From Salegentibacter salinarum (GTDB lineage: Bacteria; Bacteroidota; Bacteroidia; Flavobacteriales; Flavobacteriaceae), in assembly GCF_900168115.1 (NCBI RefSeq), contig NZ_FUZC01000009.1:109907-173906 (forward strand): 64,000 nt of DNA, written 5' to 3'. The position numbers and the translations under genes were made by a program. The notes under the pieces were generated by a model that made no database searches, was not told the DNA's origin, and saw only the letters and a program-made list of their open reading frames with translations. Shown here piece by piece: positions 50,555 to 63,293 of the stretch (its first letter is position 1; each line of letters opens with the position of its first letter).

Positions 50555-50621
50555 CTTTTGCGTATATAGGGGATTAACTCCTTGCGCGCCCGTTTTTTTA
50601 TAAATTATAATCCGTCCATTG

Positions 50622-53600
50622 ATGTTAGCAAAGCAAACTGAAAGAGTGAGTTTCTCTTCTGTAAAGAACAGACCTGATTACCCGGACTTCCTGGATATCC
50701 AGATCAAGTCTTTTCAGGATTTCTTTCAATTAGAAACCAAATCAGAAGAGCGGGGAAATGAAGGTCTCTATAATACCTTCCTGGAAAACTTCCCAATTAC
50801 GGACACCCGTAACCAATTTGTACTAGAATTTTTAGATTATTTTGTGGACCCGCCAAGATATTCCATTCAGGAGTGTATAGAGCGTGGTTTAACATATAGT
50901 GTGCCTCTTAAAGCAAGATTGAAACTATATTGTACCGACCCTGAACACGAAGATTTTGAAACCATCGTACAGGACGTTTACTTAGGAACTATTCCTTACA
51001 TGACTCCGAGTGGTACTTTTTGTATCAACGGGGCAGAACGTGTGGTAGTTTCTCAGCTTCACCGTTCACCAGGAGTTTTCTTTGGACAATCGTTCCACGC
51101 AAACGGAACAAAACTTTATTCTGCCCGTGTAATTCCTTTTAAAGGTTCTTGGATAGAATTTGCTACCGATATCAACAGCGTTATGTACGCGTATATCGAT
51201 AGAAAGAAAAAATTACCTGTTACCACACTTTTCCGTGCCATTGGATTTGAGCGCGATAAAGATATTTTAGAAATCTTTGACCTTGCAGAAGAGGTGAAAG
51301 TTTCAAAAACAGGACTTAAAAAAGTATTAGGTCGTAAACTTGCGGCCCGTGTATTGAATACCTGGTATGAAGATTTTGTAGATGAAGATACAGGAGAGGT
51401 AGTTTCAATAGAACGTAATGAGATCGTTTTAGATCGTGATACACAACTTGAAAAAGAGCATATAGAAGAAATTCTTGAAACCGGAAGTAAAACTATTCTT
51501 CTTCATAAAGAAGATAATCAAACCGGGGATTATGCTATTATTCACAATACATTACAAAAAGACCCTACCAACTCTGAAAAGGAAGCGGTAGAACATATTT
51601 ATCGTCAATTACGTAATGCAGAACCGCCAGATGAGGAAACTGCACGTGGTATTATCGATAAATTATTTTTCTCCGATCAGCGTTATAGCCTTGGAGAAGT
51701 TGGTCGATACAGAATGAATAAAAAATTAGGTCTTGATGTTGCTATGGATAAGCAAGTGCTTACCAAAGAAGACATCATTACTATAATTAAATATTTAATC
51801 GAGCTAATTAACTCTAAAGCTGAGATTGATGATATTGATCACTTATCTAACCGTCGTGTTAGAACTGTAGGTGAACAATTATCACAACAATTTGGTGTTG
51901 GTCTTGCTCGTATGGCACGTACCATTCGTGAAAGAATGAACGTTCGTGATAACGAGGTGTTTACCCCGATAGATTTGATTAACGCGAAGACTTTATCTTC
52001 TGTGATCAACTCTTTCTTTGGAACCAACCAGTTGTCTCAGTTTATGGATCAAACCAACCCGCTTGCCGAAATTACGCATAAGCGTAGACTTTCTGCATTA
52101 GGACCAGGTGGTTTATCAAGAGAAAGAGCAGGGTTCGAGGTACGTGATGTTCACTATACTCACTACGGAAGACTTTGCCCGATTGAAACTCCTGAGGGTC
52201 CAAACATTGGACTTATTTCTTCACTTTCAGTGTATGCTAAAGTGAACGGAATGGGCTTCATTGAAACGCCATACCGTAAGGTTGAAAATGGAAAATTAGA
52301 TTTTTCACAAGAACCTATTTATTTAAGTGCTGAAGAGGAAGAGGACAAGAAAATTGCCCAGGCTAACATTCCACTTAAAGAAGATGGTACAATAGATTCA
52401 GAAAGGGTAATTGCCCGTATGGAAGGTGACTTCCCGGTTGTAGATCCTAAAGAGGTTCACTATACCGATGTTGCACCAAACCAGATTTCGTCTATTTCTG
52501 CTTCGTTAATTCCGTTCCTGGAACATGATGATGCGAACCGTGCTTTGATGGGATCTAACATGATGCGCCAGGCATTACCTTTGTTACAAGCCGATTCTCC
52601 AATTGTTGGAACCGGATTGGAACGCCAGGTAGCTACAGACTCTCGTGTCTTGATTAATGCTGAAGGAGAAGGTGAAGTAGAGTATGTAGACGCTAAGAAA
52701 ATTATAATAAAATACGATAGAACTGAAGAAGAGCGTATGGTGAGCTTTGATAGTGATTCAAAGTCCTACGATCTTATTAAGTTCCGTAAAACCAACCAGG
52801 GTTCTTCTATTAACCTTAAGCCAATTGTTAGGGTGGGAGATAGAGTAACTAAAGGTCAGGTTTTATGTCAGGGTTACGCTACTGAAGCTGGGGAACTTGC
52901 TTTAGGTAGAAACATGAAGGTTGCCTTCATGCCCTGGAAAGGTTACAACTTTGAGGATGCGATTGTAATTTCAGAAAAAGTGGTTAGAGAAGATATTTTT
53001 ACTTCTATCCATATTGATGAATACTCACTTGAAGTTCGTGACACAAAATTAGGTAACGAAGAATTAACCAATGATATTCCTAACGTTTCAGAAGAGGCTA
53101 CTAAAGATCTTGATGAACACGGTATGATTAGAATTGGTGCCGAGGTAAAACCTGGCGATATTCTTATTGGTAAGATCACTCCAAAAGGAGAAAGCGATCC
53201 AACACCTGAAGAAAAATTACTTCGTGCCATCTTTGGAGATAAAGCCGGCGATGTTAAGGATGCATCTCTTAAAGCTTCTCCTTCGTTAAATGGTGTGGTT
53301 ATAGAGAAAAAACTCTTTGCCCGTGCTATTAAGGATAAGCGTAAGAGAGCTCAGGACAAGGAAGATATTTCTGCACTTGAGAAAAAATACGATGCTAAGT
53401 TCGCCAATTTAAAAGCTGAACTTGTAGATAAGTTATTCACCATTATAGGTGGAAAAACTGCTCAGGGAGTTCAAAACGATCTTGGAGAAGAAGTAATGCC
53501 AAAAGGTAAGAAGTATACGTTGAAAATGCTTAACGCAGTAGACGATTATACACACTTAACTCACGGCACCTGGACAACAGACGATCACTTGAACACTTTA

Positions 53601-54434
53601 GTCGCAGATCTTATCCATAATTATAAAATTAAGGAAAATGATCTTCAGGGTAACTTAAGAAGAGAGAAGTTTACTGTCTCTGTTGGAGATGAGCTACCTT
53701 CTGGAATACTTAAACTTGCTAAAGTTTATATCGCTAAGAAGCGTAAACTAAAAGTAGGTGATAAAATGGCGGGACGTCACGGTAACAAGGGTATTGTTGC
53801 AAGAATCGTCCGTCAGGAAGATATGCCATTCCTTGATGATGGTACACCTGTTGATATCGTGTTGAACCCACTTGGGGTACCTTCACGTATGAACATTGGT
53901 CAGATCTACGAAACTGTACTTGGATGGGCAGGACAAAAGCTTGGTAATAAATATGCAACTCCAATTTTTGACGGGGCTACCATAGACCAGATTAACGAGC
54001 TTACTGATGAAGCCGGAATTCCAAGATACGGGCACACTTATCTATATGATGGTGGAACAGGAGATCGTTTTGACCAACCTGCAACAGTAGGGGTAATCTA
54101 TATGTTGAAACTAGGACATATGATTGAAGATAAGATGCACGCCAGATCTATTGGACCATACTCGCTTATTACACAGCAACCTCTTGGTGGTAAAGCACAA
54201 TTTGGTGGACAGCGTTTTGGTGAGATGGAAGTTTGGGCACTTGAGGCCTATGGAGCTTCAGCCACATTGCGTGAAATCTTAACAGTAAAGTCAGATGACG
54301 TTATAGGAAGGGCTAAAACTTACGAGTCTATCGTAAAAGGAGAGCCTATGCCAGAACCCGGCCTGCCGGAATCTTTCAACGTACTTATGCACGAATTGAA
54401 AGGTCTTGGTTTGGATATTAAATTAGAAGAATAA
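50622..54434 (+). CDS. rpoB: DNA-directed RNA polymerase subunit beta
   Basis: 1270 residues from ATG 50622 (the TTG just before is less likely). [20 protein letters not shown], the rifampicin region near residue 455-500 ([40 protein letters not shown]) and [20 protein letters not shown] near the end, with [10 protein letters not shown], are in place. The rifampicin-region residues are the sensitive-type ones (Q, D, H, S). It forms the catalytic core with beta prime. Length matches Bacteroidota. Confidence 0.98.
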   Translation: MLAKQTERVSFSSVKNRPDYPDFLDIQIKSFQDFFQLETKSEERGNEGLYNTFLENFPITDTRNQFVLEFLDYFVDPPRYSIQECIERGLTYSVPLKARLKLYCTDPEHEDFETIVQDVYLGTIPYMTPSGTFCINGAERVVVSQLHRSPGVFFGQSFHANGTKLYSARVIPFKGSWIEFATDINSVMYAYIDRKKKLPVTTLFRAIGFERDKDILEIFDLAEEVKVSKTGLKKVLGRKLAARVLNTWYEDFVDEDTGEVVSIERNEIVLDRDTQLEKEHIEEILETGSKTILLHKEDNQTGDYAIIHNTLQKDPTNSEKEAVEHIYRQLRNAEPPDEETARGIIDKLFFSDQRYSLGEVGRYRMNKKLGLDVAMDKQVLTKEDIITIIKYLIELINSKAEIDDIDHLSNRRVRTVGEQLSQQFGVGLARMARTIRERMNVRDNEVFTPIDLINAKTLSSVINSFFGTNQLSQFMDQTNPLAEITHKRRLSALGPGGLSRERAGFEVRDVHYTHYGRLCPIETPEGPNIGLISSLSVYAKVNGMGFIETPYRKVENGKLDFSQEPIYLSAEEEEDKKIAQANIPLKEDGTIDSERVIARMEGDFPVVDPKEVHYTDVAPNQISSISASLIPFLEHDDANRALMGSNMMRQALPLLQADSPIVGTGLERQVATDSRVLINAEGEGEVEYVDAKKIIIKYDRTEEERMVSFDSDSKSYDLIKFRKTNQGSSINLKPIVRVGDRVTKGQVLCQGYATEAGELALGRNMKVAFMPWKGYNFEDAIVISEKVVREDIFTSIHIDEYSLEVRDTKLGNEELTNDIPNVSEEATKDLDEHGMIRIGAEVKPGDILIGKITPKGESDPTPEEKLLRAIFGDKAGDVKDASLKASPSLNGVVIEKKLFARAIKDKRKRAQDKEDISALEKKYDAKFANLKAELVDKLFTIIGGKTAQGVQNDLGEEVMPKGKKYTLKMLNAVDDYTHLTHGTWTTDDHLNTLVADLIHNYKIKENDLQGNLRREKFTVSVGDELPSGILKLAKVYIAKKRKLKVGDKMAGRHGNKGIVARIVRQEDMPFLDDGTPVDIVLNPLGVPSRMNIGQIYETVLGWAGQKLGNKYATPIFDGATIDQINELTDEAGIPRYGHTYLYDGGTGDRFDQPATVGVIYMLKLGHMIEDKMHARSIGPYSLITQQPLGGKAQFGGQRFGEMEVWALEAYGASATLREILTVKSDDVIGRAKTYESIVKGEPMPEPGLPESFNVLMHELKGLGLDIKLEE

Positions 54435-54508
54435 AATACTGTTTATAAAGGGGTGCTTAGGTACCCCAATAACAGGTTTTTCACAATAATTATAGCAGCA
54501 GAGTTATT

Positions 54509-57500
54509 ATGGCTAGAAATAATGATAAGAATACAGTAAAGAGATTTGATAAAATCTCTATCGGTTTGGCTTCCCCGGAATCTATCCTCGCAGAATCCCG
54601 TGGTGAAGTTCTTAAACCGGAAACTATCAATTATCGTACGCACAAACCCGAACGTGACGGTTTGTTTTGTGAGCGTATTTTTGGTCCTGTAAAGGATTAC
54701 GAATGTGCCTGCGGTAAATATAAAAGAATACGGTACAAAGGAATTGTTTGTGACCGTTGTGGGGTAGAAGTAACCGAAAAACAAGTACGTAGAGACCGTG
54801 TTGGGCACATTAATTTGGTAGTTCCTGTAGCACATATCTGGTATTTCCGTTCTTTACCTAACAAAATTGGATACTTGCTTGGTCTTCCCTCTAAGAAATT
54901 AGATATGATCATTTACTACGAGCGTTATGTAGTAATTCAGGCAGGGATTGCTAAAAACGAAGAAGGTGAACCATTAAAGAAAATGGATTTCCTTACTGAA
55001 GAAGAATATCTAAACGTTTTAGATAGTCTTCCGCAGGAAAATATGTATTTAGAAGACAGCGACCCAAATAAGTTTATCGCTAAAATGGGAGCCGAATGTC
55101 TTATTGAAATATTAAGAAGAATAGATCTTAACGAACTTTCTTACGAGTTAAGACATAAAGCAAACAACGAAACTTCAAAACAACGTAAAACTGAAGCGCT
55201 TAAGCGTCTTCAGGTTGTAGAAGCCTTCCGTGATGCTAACAATAATCGCGAAAATCTTCCAGAATGGATGATTATGAAAGTGGTTCCTGTAATTCCACCA
55301 GAATTACGACCGCTTGTACCTCTTGATGGTGGACGTTTTGCGACTTCCGATTTAAATGATCTTTACAGAAGGGTTATTATTCGTAACAACCGTCTTAAAA
55401 GATTAATGGAGATCAAAGCTCCTGAAGTGATTTTACGTAATGAAAAACGTATGCTTCAGGAATCAGTAGATTCATTGTTCGATAATACAAGAAAATCTTC
55501 AGCGGTAAAAACAGACTCTAACCGTCCGTTAAAATCGCTTTCAGATTCCCTTAAAGGTAAGCAGGGGCGTTTTCGTCAAAACTTACTTGGTAAACGTGTA
55601 GATTATTCAGCACGTTCGGTAATTGTTGTAGGACCTGAGTTGAAAATGCACGAATGTGGTCTTCCAAAGAATATGGCGGCTGAACTTTACAAGCCTTTCG
55701 TAATTAGAAAACTAATTGAAAGAGGAATTGTAAAAACAGTAAAATCTGCCAAGAAAATAATAGATAAGAAAGAGCCGGTAGTTTGGGATATCCTGGAAAA
55801 TGTTCTTAAAGGACACCCGGTATTGCTTAACCGTGCTCCTACGCTTCACCGTTTGGGTATTCAGGCATTTCAGCCAAAACTTATTGAAGGTAAAGCGATA
55901 CAATTACACCCATTAGCCTGTACGGCATTTAATGCCGATTTTGATGGTGACCAGATGGCGGTACATTTACCACTTGGGCCAGAGGCTATTTTAGAAGCGC
56001 AACTATTAATGCTAGCTTCTCATAATATCCTTAACCCTGCAAATGGTTCGCCTATTACCGTACCGTCTCAGGATATGATTCTTGGTCTTTATTATATGAC
56101 CAAATCTAGAAAATCTACAGACGAGGTTAAGGTGAAAGGTGAAGGGCTTACTTTTTATTCTGATGAAGAAGTGGTAATCGCTTACAATCAGAAGAGAGTA
56201 GACCTTAATGCGGAAATCAAGATTAGAGCTAAAGATTTCAATGAAGTAGGTGAGTTAACTTACCAGATTATAGAAACTACGGTAGGTAGAGTCCTGTTTA
56301 ATCAGGCTGTACCAGAAAAAGTAGGTTATGTGAATACAGTATTAACCAAGAAAAACCTTAGGGATATTATTGGTGATGTATTGGCTAAAACCAGTGTTCC
56401 TGAAACCGGAGAATTCCTTGATGCTATTAAGGAAATGGGTTATGGATACGCTTTCCGTGGGGGTCTTTCCTTCAGTTTAGGTGATATTATTATCCCTGAA
56501 GAAAAGCAATCTATGATTGATGAAGCTAACGAGCAGGTTGAAGGTATTGTAGGAAACTATAATATGGGTCTTATTACTAACAACGAGCGTTACAACCAGG
56601 TTATTGATATCTGGACATCTACCAATGCCGGTTTAACCGAATTGGCGATGAAACGTATTCGTGAAGATAAGCAAGGTTTCAACTCTGTGTTTATGATGCT
56701 TGATTCTGGTGCTCGTGGATCTAAGGAACAGATTCGCCAGTTAACCGGTATGCGTGGCCTTATGGCCAAGCCTAAAAAATCTAACTCTGGTGGAGGTGAA
56801 ATTATTGAAAACCCAATTCTTTCTAACTTTAAGGAAGGGCTTTCAATTCTTGAATACTTTATCTCTACTCACGGTGCACGTAAAGGACTTGCCGATACCG
56901 CACTTAAAACTGCCGATGCCGGTTACTTAACCCGTAGATTGGTAGATGTTTCGCAAGATGTTATAGTAAATGAAGAAGACTGCGGAACTTTAAGAGGAGT
57001 AGAAGTTAGACCACTTAAAAAGAACGAAGAAATTGTAGAATCTCTGGGAGAGCGTATTTTAGGACGTATTTCTCTTCACGATGTTGTAAATCCTTCTACT
57101 AACGAACTTTTAGTGGCCTCAGGCGAAGAAATTACTTCAGAAATTGTTACAAAAATTGAAAACGCTCCAATTGAAAGCGTAGAAGTAAGATCTCCATTAA
57201 CCTGTGAAGCTAAAAAAGGAATTTGTGTAAAATGTTACGGAAGAAACCTTTCTACCAATAAACTGGTACAAAGAGGTGAAGCTGTAGGTGTTGTTGCCGC
57301 GCAATCTATTGGAGAGCCGGGTACACAGTTAACACTACGTACTTTCCACGTGGGAGGTATTGCAGGTAACATTTCAGAAGATAACAAACTCGAGGTTAAA
57401 TTTGACGGTATTGCCGAAATTGAAGACCTTAAAGTTGTAAAAGGAGAAGCTCCAGATGGTAGCCAGTCTGAAATTGTTATTTCACGAACTGCCGAGCTTA

Positions 57501-58810
57501 AAGTAAAAGATAAGAAAACCGGAGTGGTATTGAGTAACAATAACATTCCTTATGGTTCTCAAATCTTTATAGATAACGGTGCTGAAGTTTCCAAAGGTGA
57601 TGTAGTTTGCCAGTGGGATCCTTATAACGGGGTTATTATTTCAGAATTTGCCGGTAAGATTAAATATGAAAATGTTGAGCAGGGTGTAACTTACCAGGTA
57701 GAGATAGATGAGCAAACAGGATTCCAGGAAAAAGTAATTTCTGAATCTCGTAACAAAAAGCTTATTCCAACTTTACATATTTTAGGTAAAAAGGATGAAG
57801 TAATTCGTTCTTATAACCTTCCGGTTGGTGCCCACCTTATGGTAGACAACGAAGAAAAGATAAGTGTTGGTAAGATTTTGGTTAAGATTCCACGTAAATC
57901 TTCAAAAGCAGGGGATATTACAGGTGGTCTACCAAGGGTAACCGAGTTGTTTGAAGCTCGTAACCCATCTAACCCGGCAGTTGTTAGTGAGATTGATGGT
58001 GTTGTTTCTTTCGGAAAAATCAAAAGAGGTAACCGCGAAATTATCGTAGAATCTAAATTAGGAGAGGTTAAGAAATACTTAGTGAAGTTATCTAACCAGA
58101 TTCTTGTTCAGGAAAACGATTATGTTCGTGCAGGTATGCCACTTTCTGATGGATCTGTTACTCCTGAAGATATTCTTAATATCAAAGGACCAAACGCGGT
58201 ACAACAGTATCTTGTGAACGAAGTTCAGGAAGTTTACCGATTACAGGGTGTGAAGATTAATGATAAACACTTTGAAGTTGTTGTAAGACAAATGATGCGT
58301 AAAGTTAGAATTCAGGATCCGGGAGATACTATTTTCCTTGAAAACCAACTTGTTCATAAATCAGATTTCATCGAGGAGAACGATAAAGTTTTCGGAATGA
58401 AAGTGGTGGAAGACGCTGGAGATTCAGAAAATTTAAAACCAGGACAAATCGTTTCACCAAGAGAGCTTAGGGATGAGAATTCATTGTTAAGACGTGAAGA
58501 TAAAAACCTGGCAACTGCAAGAGACGTAACCGCTGCAACCGCTACACCGGTTCTTCAGGGTATTACTCGAGCATCGCTACAAACAAAATCGTTTATTTCT
58601 GCGGCTTCCTTCCAGGAAACTACCAAAGTATTGAACGAGGCTGCTGTAAGCGGTAAGATCGATAAGCTTGAAGGATTGAAAGAAAATGTAATTGTAGGAC
58701 ATAGAATTCCTGCAGGTACAGGTATGCGTGAGTACGATAGCATTATCGTTGGTTCTAAAGAAGAATTCGACGAAATGATGGAACACAAGCAAGAAGTTAA
58801 TTATAACTAA
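54509..58810 (+). CDS. rpoC: DNA-directed RNA polymerase subunit beta prime
   Basis: 1433 residues. The zinc-binding N-terminus has [20 protein letters not shown] near residue 68, the active-site loop [14 protein letters not shown] near 480, and the second zinc site CGTLRGVEV with [14 protein letters not shown] later. [20 protein letters not shown] and a long C-terminal part with [19 protein letters not shown] close it. It overlaps no gene; a terminator pair follows. It carries the Mg-binding catalytic aspartates. Confidence 0.98.
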   Translation: MARNNDKNTVKRFDKISIGLASPESILAESRGEVLKPETINYRTHKPERDGLFCERIFGPVKDYECACGKYKRIRYKGIVCDRCGVEVTEKQVRRDRVGHINLVVPVAHIWYFRSLPNKIGYLLGLPSKKLDMIIYYERYVVIQAGIAKNEEGEPLKKMDFLTEEEYLNVLDSLPQENMYLEDSDPNKFIAKMGAECLIEILRRIDLNELSYELRHKANNETSKQRKTEALKRLQVVEAFRDANNNRENLPEWMIMKVVPVIPPELRPLVPLDGGRFATSDLNDLYRRVIIRNNRLKRLMEIKAPEVILRNEKRMLQESVDSLFDNTRKSSAVKTDSNRPLKSLSDSLKGKQGRFRQNLLGKRVDYSARSVIVVGPELKMHECGLPKNMAAELYKPFVIRKLIERGIVKTVKSAKKIIDKKEPVVWDILENVLKGHPVLLNRAPTLHRLGIQAFQPKLIEGKAIQLHPLACTAFNADFDGDQMAVHLPLGPEAILEAQLLMLASHNILNPANGSPITVPSQDMILGLYYMTKSRKSTDEVKVKGEGLTFYSDEEVVIAYNQKRVDLNAEIKIRAKDFNEVGELTYQIIETTVGRVLFNQAVPEKVGYVNTVLTKKNLRDIIGDVLAKTSVPETGEFLDAIKEMGYGYAFRGGLSFSLGDIIIPEEKQSMIDEANEQVEGIVGNYNMGLITNNERYNQVIDIWTSTNAGLTELAMKRIREDKQGFNSVFMMLDSGARGSKEQIRQLTGMRGLMAKPKKSNSGGGEIIENPILSNFKEGLSILEYFISTHGARKGLADTALKTADAGYLTRRLVDVSQDVIVNEEDCGTLRGVEVRPLKKNEEIVESLGERILGRISLHDVVNPSTNELLVASGEEITSEIVTKIENAPIESVEVRSPLTCEAKKGICVKCYGRNLSTNKLVQRGEAVGVVAAQSIGEPGTQLTLRTFHVGGIAGNISEDNKLEVKFDGIAEIEDLKVVKGEAPDGSQSEIVISRTAELKVKDKKTGVVLSNNNIPYGSQIFIDNGAEVSKGDVVCQWDPYNGVIISEFAGKIKYENVEQGVTYQVEIDEQTGFQEKVISESRNKKLIPTLHILGKKDEVIRSYNLPVGAHLMVDNEEKISVGKILVKIPRKSSKAGDITGGLPRVTELFEARNPSNPAVVSEIDGVVSFGKIKRGNREIIVESKLGEVKKYLVKLSNQILVQENDYVRAGMPLSDGSVTPEDILNIKGPNAVQQYLVNEVQEVYRLQGVKINDKHFEVVVRQMMRKVRIQDPGDTIFLENQLVHKSDFIEENDKVFGMKVVEDAGDSENLKPGQIVSPRELRDENSLLRREDKNLATARDVTAATATPVLQGITRASLQTKSFISAASFQETTKVLNEAAVSGKIDKLEGLKENVIVGHRIPAGTGMREYDSIIVGSKEEFDEMMEHKQEVNYN

Positions 58811-58820
58811 TGCCTATAAA

Positions 58821-58840
58821 AGAGCCGCAAACGCGGCTCT
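58821..58840 (+). terminator. First terminator after rpoC
   Basis: AGAGCCGC and GCGGCTCT pair around AAAC, followed by ATTCTTTTT. It lies 10 bases after the rpoC stop. Confidence 0.85.
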
Positions 58841-58860
58841 ATTCTTTTTATAAAACCAGG

Positions 58861-58883
58861 AATCCCGATCTAAAGTCGGGATT
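58861..58883 (+). terminator. Second terminator after rpoC
   Basis: AATCCCGA and TCGGGATT pair around TCTAAAG and are followed by TTTTGTTTTT, a good T-tract. Double terminators protect the convergent SNF2 gene from the strong rpoBC transcript. Confidence 0.85.
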
Positions 58884-59023
58884 TTTGTTTTTATAATACA
58901 AGCTAAAATTTTTTATCCTTTATATATAAAACGGGCTTTAAAAGGCCGGGCTAATAGGAGTAGGTTCTAGACTATTTCAACACCTTTCTTCAGAACATAC
59001 TATCTCGATGAAATCCTGAATTT

Positions 59024-62000
59024 TTAATCTTCTTCGACTAGTTTCAACAAATCATTTTTAGTTAATTGTTTGAAGAATCCGGAATCGGTGTGAATGAGTT
59101 CTTCTACTAATTTCTTTTTTCGGTCTTGCAACTCTATGATTTTCTCTTCGATGGTATTAGGAGTAATCATGCGCACAGCTACAACCTTATTGGCTTGCCC
59201 AATCCGATAAGCACGATCTATTGCTTGGTTCTCAACGGCTGGGTTCCACCAAGGGTCCACGATAAAAACATATTCTGCCGCTGTTAAATTGAGTCCCGTG
59301 CCCCCGGCTTTTAAACTGATGAGAAAAACCCTCGTCTGCTCATCTTCCTGAAATATTTCAACCTGTTCATGACGTTTTCTGGTTTTACCGCTGAGGAAAG
59401 CATATTTTATCGTTTCCTGGTCCAGACGTTCCTTAATTAACTCCAACATTCCAACGAACTGCGAGAAGATCAGCACCTTGTGTTCACTTTGTAGGTTTAA
59501 GACCTGTGTGATCAATTCGTCCAATTTGGCCGACTGGTTCCCATAATATTCCTTGTCGGAAAGCAGGGCAGGTGAATTACAAATTTGCCGCATTTTTGTT
59601 AACCCCTGTAAAATGTGCATACTTGATGCTTTTAATTCTTCATCAGTGGTATTGTTGAGATATTGCTGAAATTCTTTTTTATAAATATCATATACGCGGC
59701 GTTGTTCCCTGCCCATTTCACAATAAACTATCATTTCTGTTTTCTCCGGTAGTTCTGTGGCGACTTCTTTTTTAGTTCGCCTCAAAATAAACGGATGTAC
59801 TTTTTGCTGAAGTTCCTTTGCCCTGGATTCATCTTGGAATTTGTCAATAGGGGTTGAATAGTCGGCAGCAAATTGCTTGGAACTCCCAAAAAGTCCGGGC
59901 ATGGCAAAAGAAAGTTGGGAGAATAGGTCGAAGGTATTGTTTTCTACCGGTGTTCCTGTTGCTACAATTCGTTGTCTTGCCTTGAGCAATCGTGCCGCTT
60001 TATAACGTTTTGAAGCAGGGTTTTTTATTGCTTGAGATTCGTCAAGAACAATCACGTTAAAACTAATGTTTTTTAAAATTTTAACATCGTTCATCATAGT
60101 TCCATAGGTAGTGATAAGTACCTCATATTTTTCAAATGGGATATTTTTTGTCTCACGGTTGAGACCGTAAATAATTTTATATTTGAGTTTCGGTGCAAAC
60201 TTTTTAATTTCAATTTCCCAGTTGTGTAGAAGGGAGGTGGGAACTATCACTAAGTTCGGATTTTTGTTCCCTTTCTCAATTTGAACCAGAAAATAAGCTA
60301 TAATTTGAATAGTCTTACCTAACCCCATATCATCTGCCAGGCAACCGCCGAACCCAAATTCATCCAAAAAATTTAACCAGTTCAAACCTTCTTTTTGATA
60401 ATCCCGTAAGCTAGCTTTTAAATTCTTCGGTATTTTCACATTTCGGATGGAATGAAAATTGGCCAATTTCTCACGATAATTTTCTAATTCCATTTTTACT
60501 TCAGACGACAAAACTTCTTTTTCAAAAAGTTCATCCACAAGTCCAAAATGAGATTTATCTGTGCGAATCGCATCATCTTTAATTTCTCCGGAACGGAAAT
60601 AACGACTGAATTTTTCTACCCACTCCTCAGGCAAAATTCCTTTAGAGCCGTCGCCTAATTTTACGTAGCGGTTTTTATTAATTATGGATTTGCGTATTTC
60701 CTTCAATCCTACTTTTTGATCCCCAAAACTGATATTGGTATGAATGTCAAACCAGTCAATACCGGATTTTACCGAAGCCTGTACCTTCATTTTGTTCGGG
60801 TTCAGGTTGTTGTTTTTTAACTGTTTGAATCCCAGGATGGCATAGCCGTATTCACGCCAGGCTTCAAAAGCATCAATAAACCAACCCTTATCCAAAAACT
60901 CTTGTTTATGTAAATAATAAAATTCATTTTGCGGATTATCTTCAAAATCGAGGTGTTGCACTTGAATATTGCGTTTAAACCTATGTTCCATGCTTTCATT
61001 TCGCTCGACGACGTACATTTTTCCTTTTTCATCTTCGGCATAGACATTTCGCCTGGAAAGAATGGGCGCCTCAATTTCTCCGTAACGAATAACCGGGGTA
61101 ATAATGATATAGTCATCTGATTCGGATAAGTAAATCATATGTTCGGTAACCTGGTTCAGAAATTTATCTTTTCTGACTTTCTCTGGCACTTTTTTTATAA
61201 AATCATACTCTACTTTAATAGCTTGCTCCAACGGGTCTAAAAGTTCTTTTTTAAGTTCTAGGAATTGAGCCTGGGTTAAATATATTTCGTGCTTTTTTTG
61301 CCTGAAAAATGCCAGGAGCCTATTTACCTGTTCATTTTTAATAAAATAGAAGTTGTGGTCAACCTCGAAATAATTTCCTACCTGCAAAATGTTATGGGAT
61401 AAATAATTATGTCCGTTGATTTTAAAATTAAGCTTTAGAACGTACAAATTATTTTTTTGTTCTACTTGCACTGTGGTATCAAAATCTTCTATCAGGAACC
61501 GGACAGGCCTGATTTTTCCCGGTGTTATTTTCCTTTTGCGCCAATCAGGTTCAAAATAATAGAATTGTAAATTGAAAGGGTTTTTCAGAATATGAGGGTC
61601 AACAGAAAAATCCAGGTTATAATTTTCCTGTTGTAAAAGAGAAGTAATGAATAAAAATTCTTCGGGTTGCGAAAGCGTTTTTAATTTGTCTTGTAGATTT
61701 AACGGTCGAATTGGTGATTTGATGCGGCCACTTTTCGTCAAAGCAGCTTCCATTAATTGAAACTTAAAACGAGTACCTTGCTGGTCTTCCGCTAAGATAA
61801 ATTCTATTTTATTATCATCGGAAATGGATTGAGGAAGTTTGAAATCCGGGAGCAATTCCTTTTTTAGATTTATTAGGTCCGGTTTAGTAAGCGATAAAAA
61901 GCTATGTTTAGCTTCTATATAGATTCTATCATATCTTTGGTAAATTGTGTAAAAATCATCTGGATTATCTATATCTCCCAGACCCTGTGCGTCTGCTTTT

Positions 62001-62686
62001 TGTTTAATGAGTTGAAAACGACTTTTTTCGTCAAAGGATAATATGAGCCCTTCTGATTCAGGTATTTTTAATAAAACAAAGTAAAGGTGAGGACAAAGTA
62101 AATCCGAATTATTTGAACAACTACATTTCAAAAGAAGATTCCTGTCCTCCTGAATAATCTTTAGGTCGAAAAAATTCGTATAGGATTCGCTGATTTTAGC
62201 AACCAGACAATTGGGAAGTATCTTAGCTTCAATTAAATTTAATAAATAGTTCCACCTGGAATTACCTGGGGTAATGGAAATGCTTTGAAGATCCGGTATT
62301 TTTAATTCTAGGATATTCTGATTCTCTAGGATGAAAGTGTTGCCTTCTTTCTTAAATGAAACACCCGAGAGTTCTACGGAATTAACTGCATGAGCTTGGC
62401 TGGAAAGCACTTCTTGGTGTACCAGTCTATCGGCTTCCACCAAGACGTTTACAATATGCTTGCAATATCCTCCCTGGTCATAAGGACAGGTGCAATGGGC
62501 GGCGATTACTTCTTTCCTATTGAACGCGATGGCAACTTTGTAGTGAGTGGAACCCCAAACTTCGGCTTGTATATCATTAATGCTTACTTCCAGACTGGAG
62601 ATTAAGGAATCAGTATAGCGACTTCGAGTTTTCACTGTCGTGTTATTCTGGATAAAAGTTTGAAAGGGTTTATGAGATAGCTTCAT
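59024..62686 (-). CDS. SNF2-family helicase with two SWIM zinc fingers
   Basis: 1220 residues. Two zinc-finger motifs of identical spacing, C-x-C-x7-C-x-H, lie at 65-77 (CTCPYDQGGYCKH) and 188-200 (CSCSNNSDLLCPH); the SWIM family needs only one. A 450-residue region of unknown fold follows. From about 770 the SNF2 ATPase begins: LADDMGLGKTIQIIAYF (Walker A), VLDESQAIKNPASKRYKAAR (DExx box), PFILRRTKKEVATELPEKTE, then the helicase C domain with LIFSQFVGMLELIKERLDQE, FLISLKAGGTGLNLTAAEYV and DRAYRIGQANKVVAVRM. It probably translocates on DNA and remodels bound proteins. The function in bacteria is unknown. It runs opposite to rpoC. Confidence 0.88.
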   Translation of the reverse strand: MKLSHKPFQTFIQNNTTVKTRSRYTDSLISSLEVSINDIQAEVWGSTHYKVAIAFNRKEVIAAHCTCPYDQGGYCKHIVNVLVEADRLVHQEVLSSQAHAVNSVELSGVSFKKEGNTFILENQNILELKIPDLQSISITPGNSRWNYLLNLIEAKILPNCLVAKISESYTNFFDLKIIQEDRNLLLKCSCSNNSDLLCPHLYFVLLKIPESEGLILSFDEKSRFQLIKQKADAQGLGDIDNPDDFYTIYQRYDRIYIEAKHSFLSLTKPDLINLKKELLPDFKLPQSISDDNKIEFILAEDQQGTRFKFQLMEAALTKSGRIKSPIRPLNLQDKLKTLSQPEEFLFITSLLQQENYNLDFSVDPHILKNPFNLQFYYFEPDWRKRKITPGKIRPVRFLIEDFDTTVQVEQKNNLYVLKLNFKINGHNYLSHNILQVGNYFEVDHNFYFIKNEQVNRLLAFFRQKKHEIYLTQAQFLELKKELLDPLEQAIKVEYDFIKKVPEKVRKDKFLNQVTEHMIYLSESDDYIIITPVIRYGEIEAPILSRRNVYAEDEKGKMYVVERNESMEHRFKRNIQVQHLDFEDNPQNEFYYLHKQEFLDKGWFIDAFEAWREYGYAILGFKQLKNNNLNPNKMKVQASVKSGIDWFDIHTNISFGDQKVGLKEIRKSIINKNRYVKLGDGSKGILPEEWVEKFSRYFRSGEIKDDAIRTDKSHFGLVDELFEKEVLSSEVKMELENYREKLANFHSIRNVKIPKNLKASLRDYQKEGLNWLNFLDEFGFGGCLADDMGLGKTIQIIAYFLVQIEKGNKNPNLVIVPTSLLHNWEIEIKKFAPKLKYKIIYGLNRETKNIPFEKYEVLITTYGTMMNDVKILKNISFNVIVLDESQAIKNPASKRYKAARLLKARQRIVATGTPVENNTFDLFSQLSFAMPGLFGSSKQFAADYSTPIDKFQDESRAKELQQKVHPFILRRTKKEVATELPEKTEMIVYCEMGREQRRVYDIYKKEFQQYLNNTTDEELKASSMHILQGLTKMRQICNSPALLSDKEYYGNQSAKLDELITQVLNLQSEHKVLIFSQFVGMLELIKERLDQETIKYAFLSGKTRKRHEQVEIFQEDEQTRVFLISLKAGGTGLNLTAAEYVFIVDPWWNPAVENQAIDRAYRIGQANKVVAVRMITPNTIEEKIIELQDRKKKLVEELIHTDSGFFKQLTKNDLLKLVEED

Positions 62687-63293
62687 GTTCGCTGGTCTTT
62701 GCAGGAAATTTTAAAAGTAAATTTAATAAACTGGAACGAATGGAATCATAGAAAAAAATAAAAAACACCTATACCGGTTGGTAAAATTACCGATCTAATA
62801 ACCTTTCAGAAAACTGTTTAAAACAGCTCTCAATTTAATTGCCTGTTACTGTTTAATAATAAAAATCAGAACCATACTGTTTAACTACGAAAAAGCAGTT
62901 GATGTGAAGCTATATTTTTCGCTGATTTAGCGCTACTCTGAGTAATAGCTAAGGAACAATTGGTATTTATGATTTACACCTTAGGGTTCAGATGGAAATA
63001 TCAAACTATGATCGTCTACGGCCTATTCTTTTTCAAAGACTGGGTCCAGGCTTATATCTATGATCTTCTGTAGCTGATCCTGTCTATTTATCATCGTGTT
63101 TTTTTTGTACTTTTAACCTATTGAAAAGGTTTGTAAAGATACATCAATTAGCCTTTGCCGCTTTGATGTTCTACTTTTTCAGGAGAGCCTATAGTTAAGT
63201 GTCTTTTGGTATAGACTTACTTGCAGCAACTGCTATTGATGTCCTGAATGAAATGATTATATTCTAAGAATTAAATTTAAAATAATTAAACTA
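62687..63293. other. Gene-free spacer between the SNF2 gene and the DUF3467 gene
   Basis: 607 bases with no convincing gene on either strand. The longest signal is a 23-codon minus-strand frame (63093 to 63023, MINRQDQLQKIIDISLDPVF...), too short to call. Some of this stretch may be a decayed sequence, since it is far longer than other spacers here. Confidence 0.5.

Noticed and set aside
54443..54835. 130-residue open frame antisense to the start of rpoC
   Set aside because: It lies wholly opposite a strongly conserved gene, has no recognisable domain, and its amino-acid composition mirrors the rpoC codons.
59024..62686. SNF2 helicase as part of an anti-phage system such as DISARM
   Set aside because: No methyltransferase, nuclease or other defence partner adjoins it. 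The neighbours are rpoC and a DUF3467 gene.
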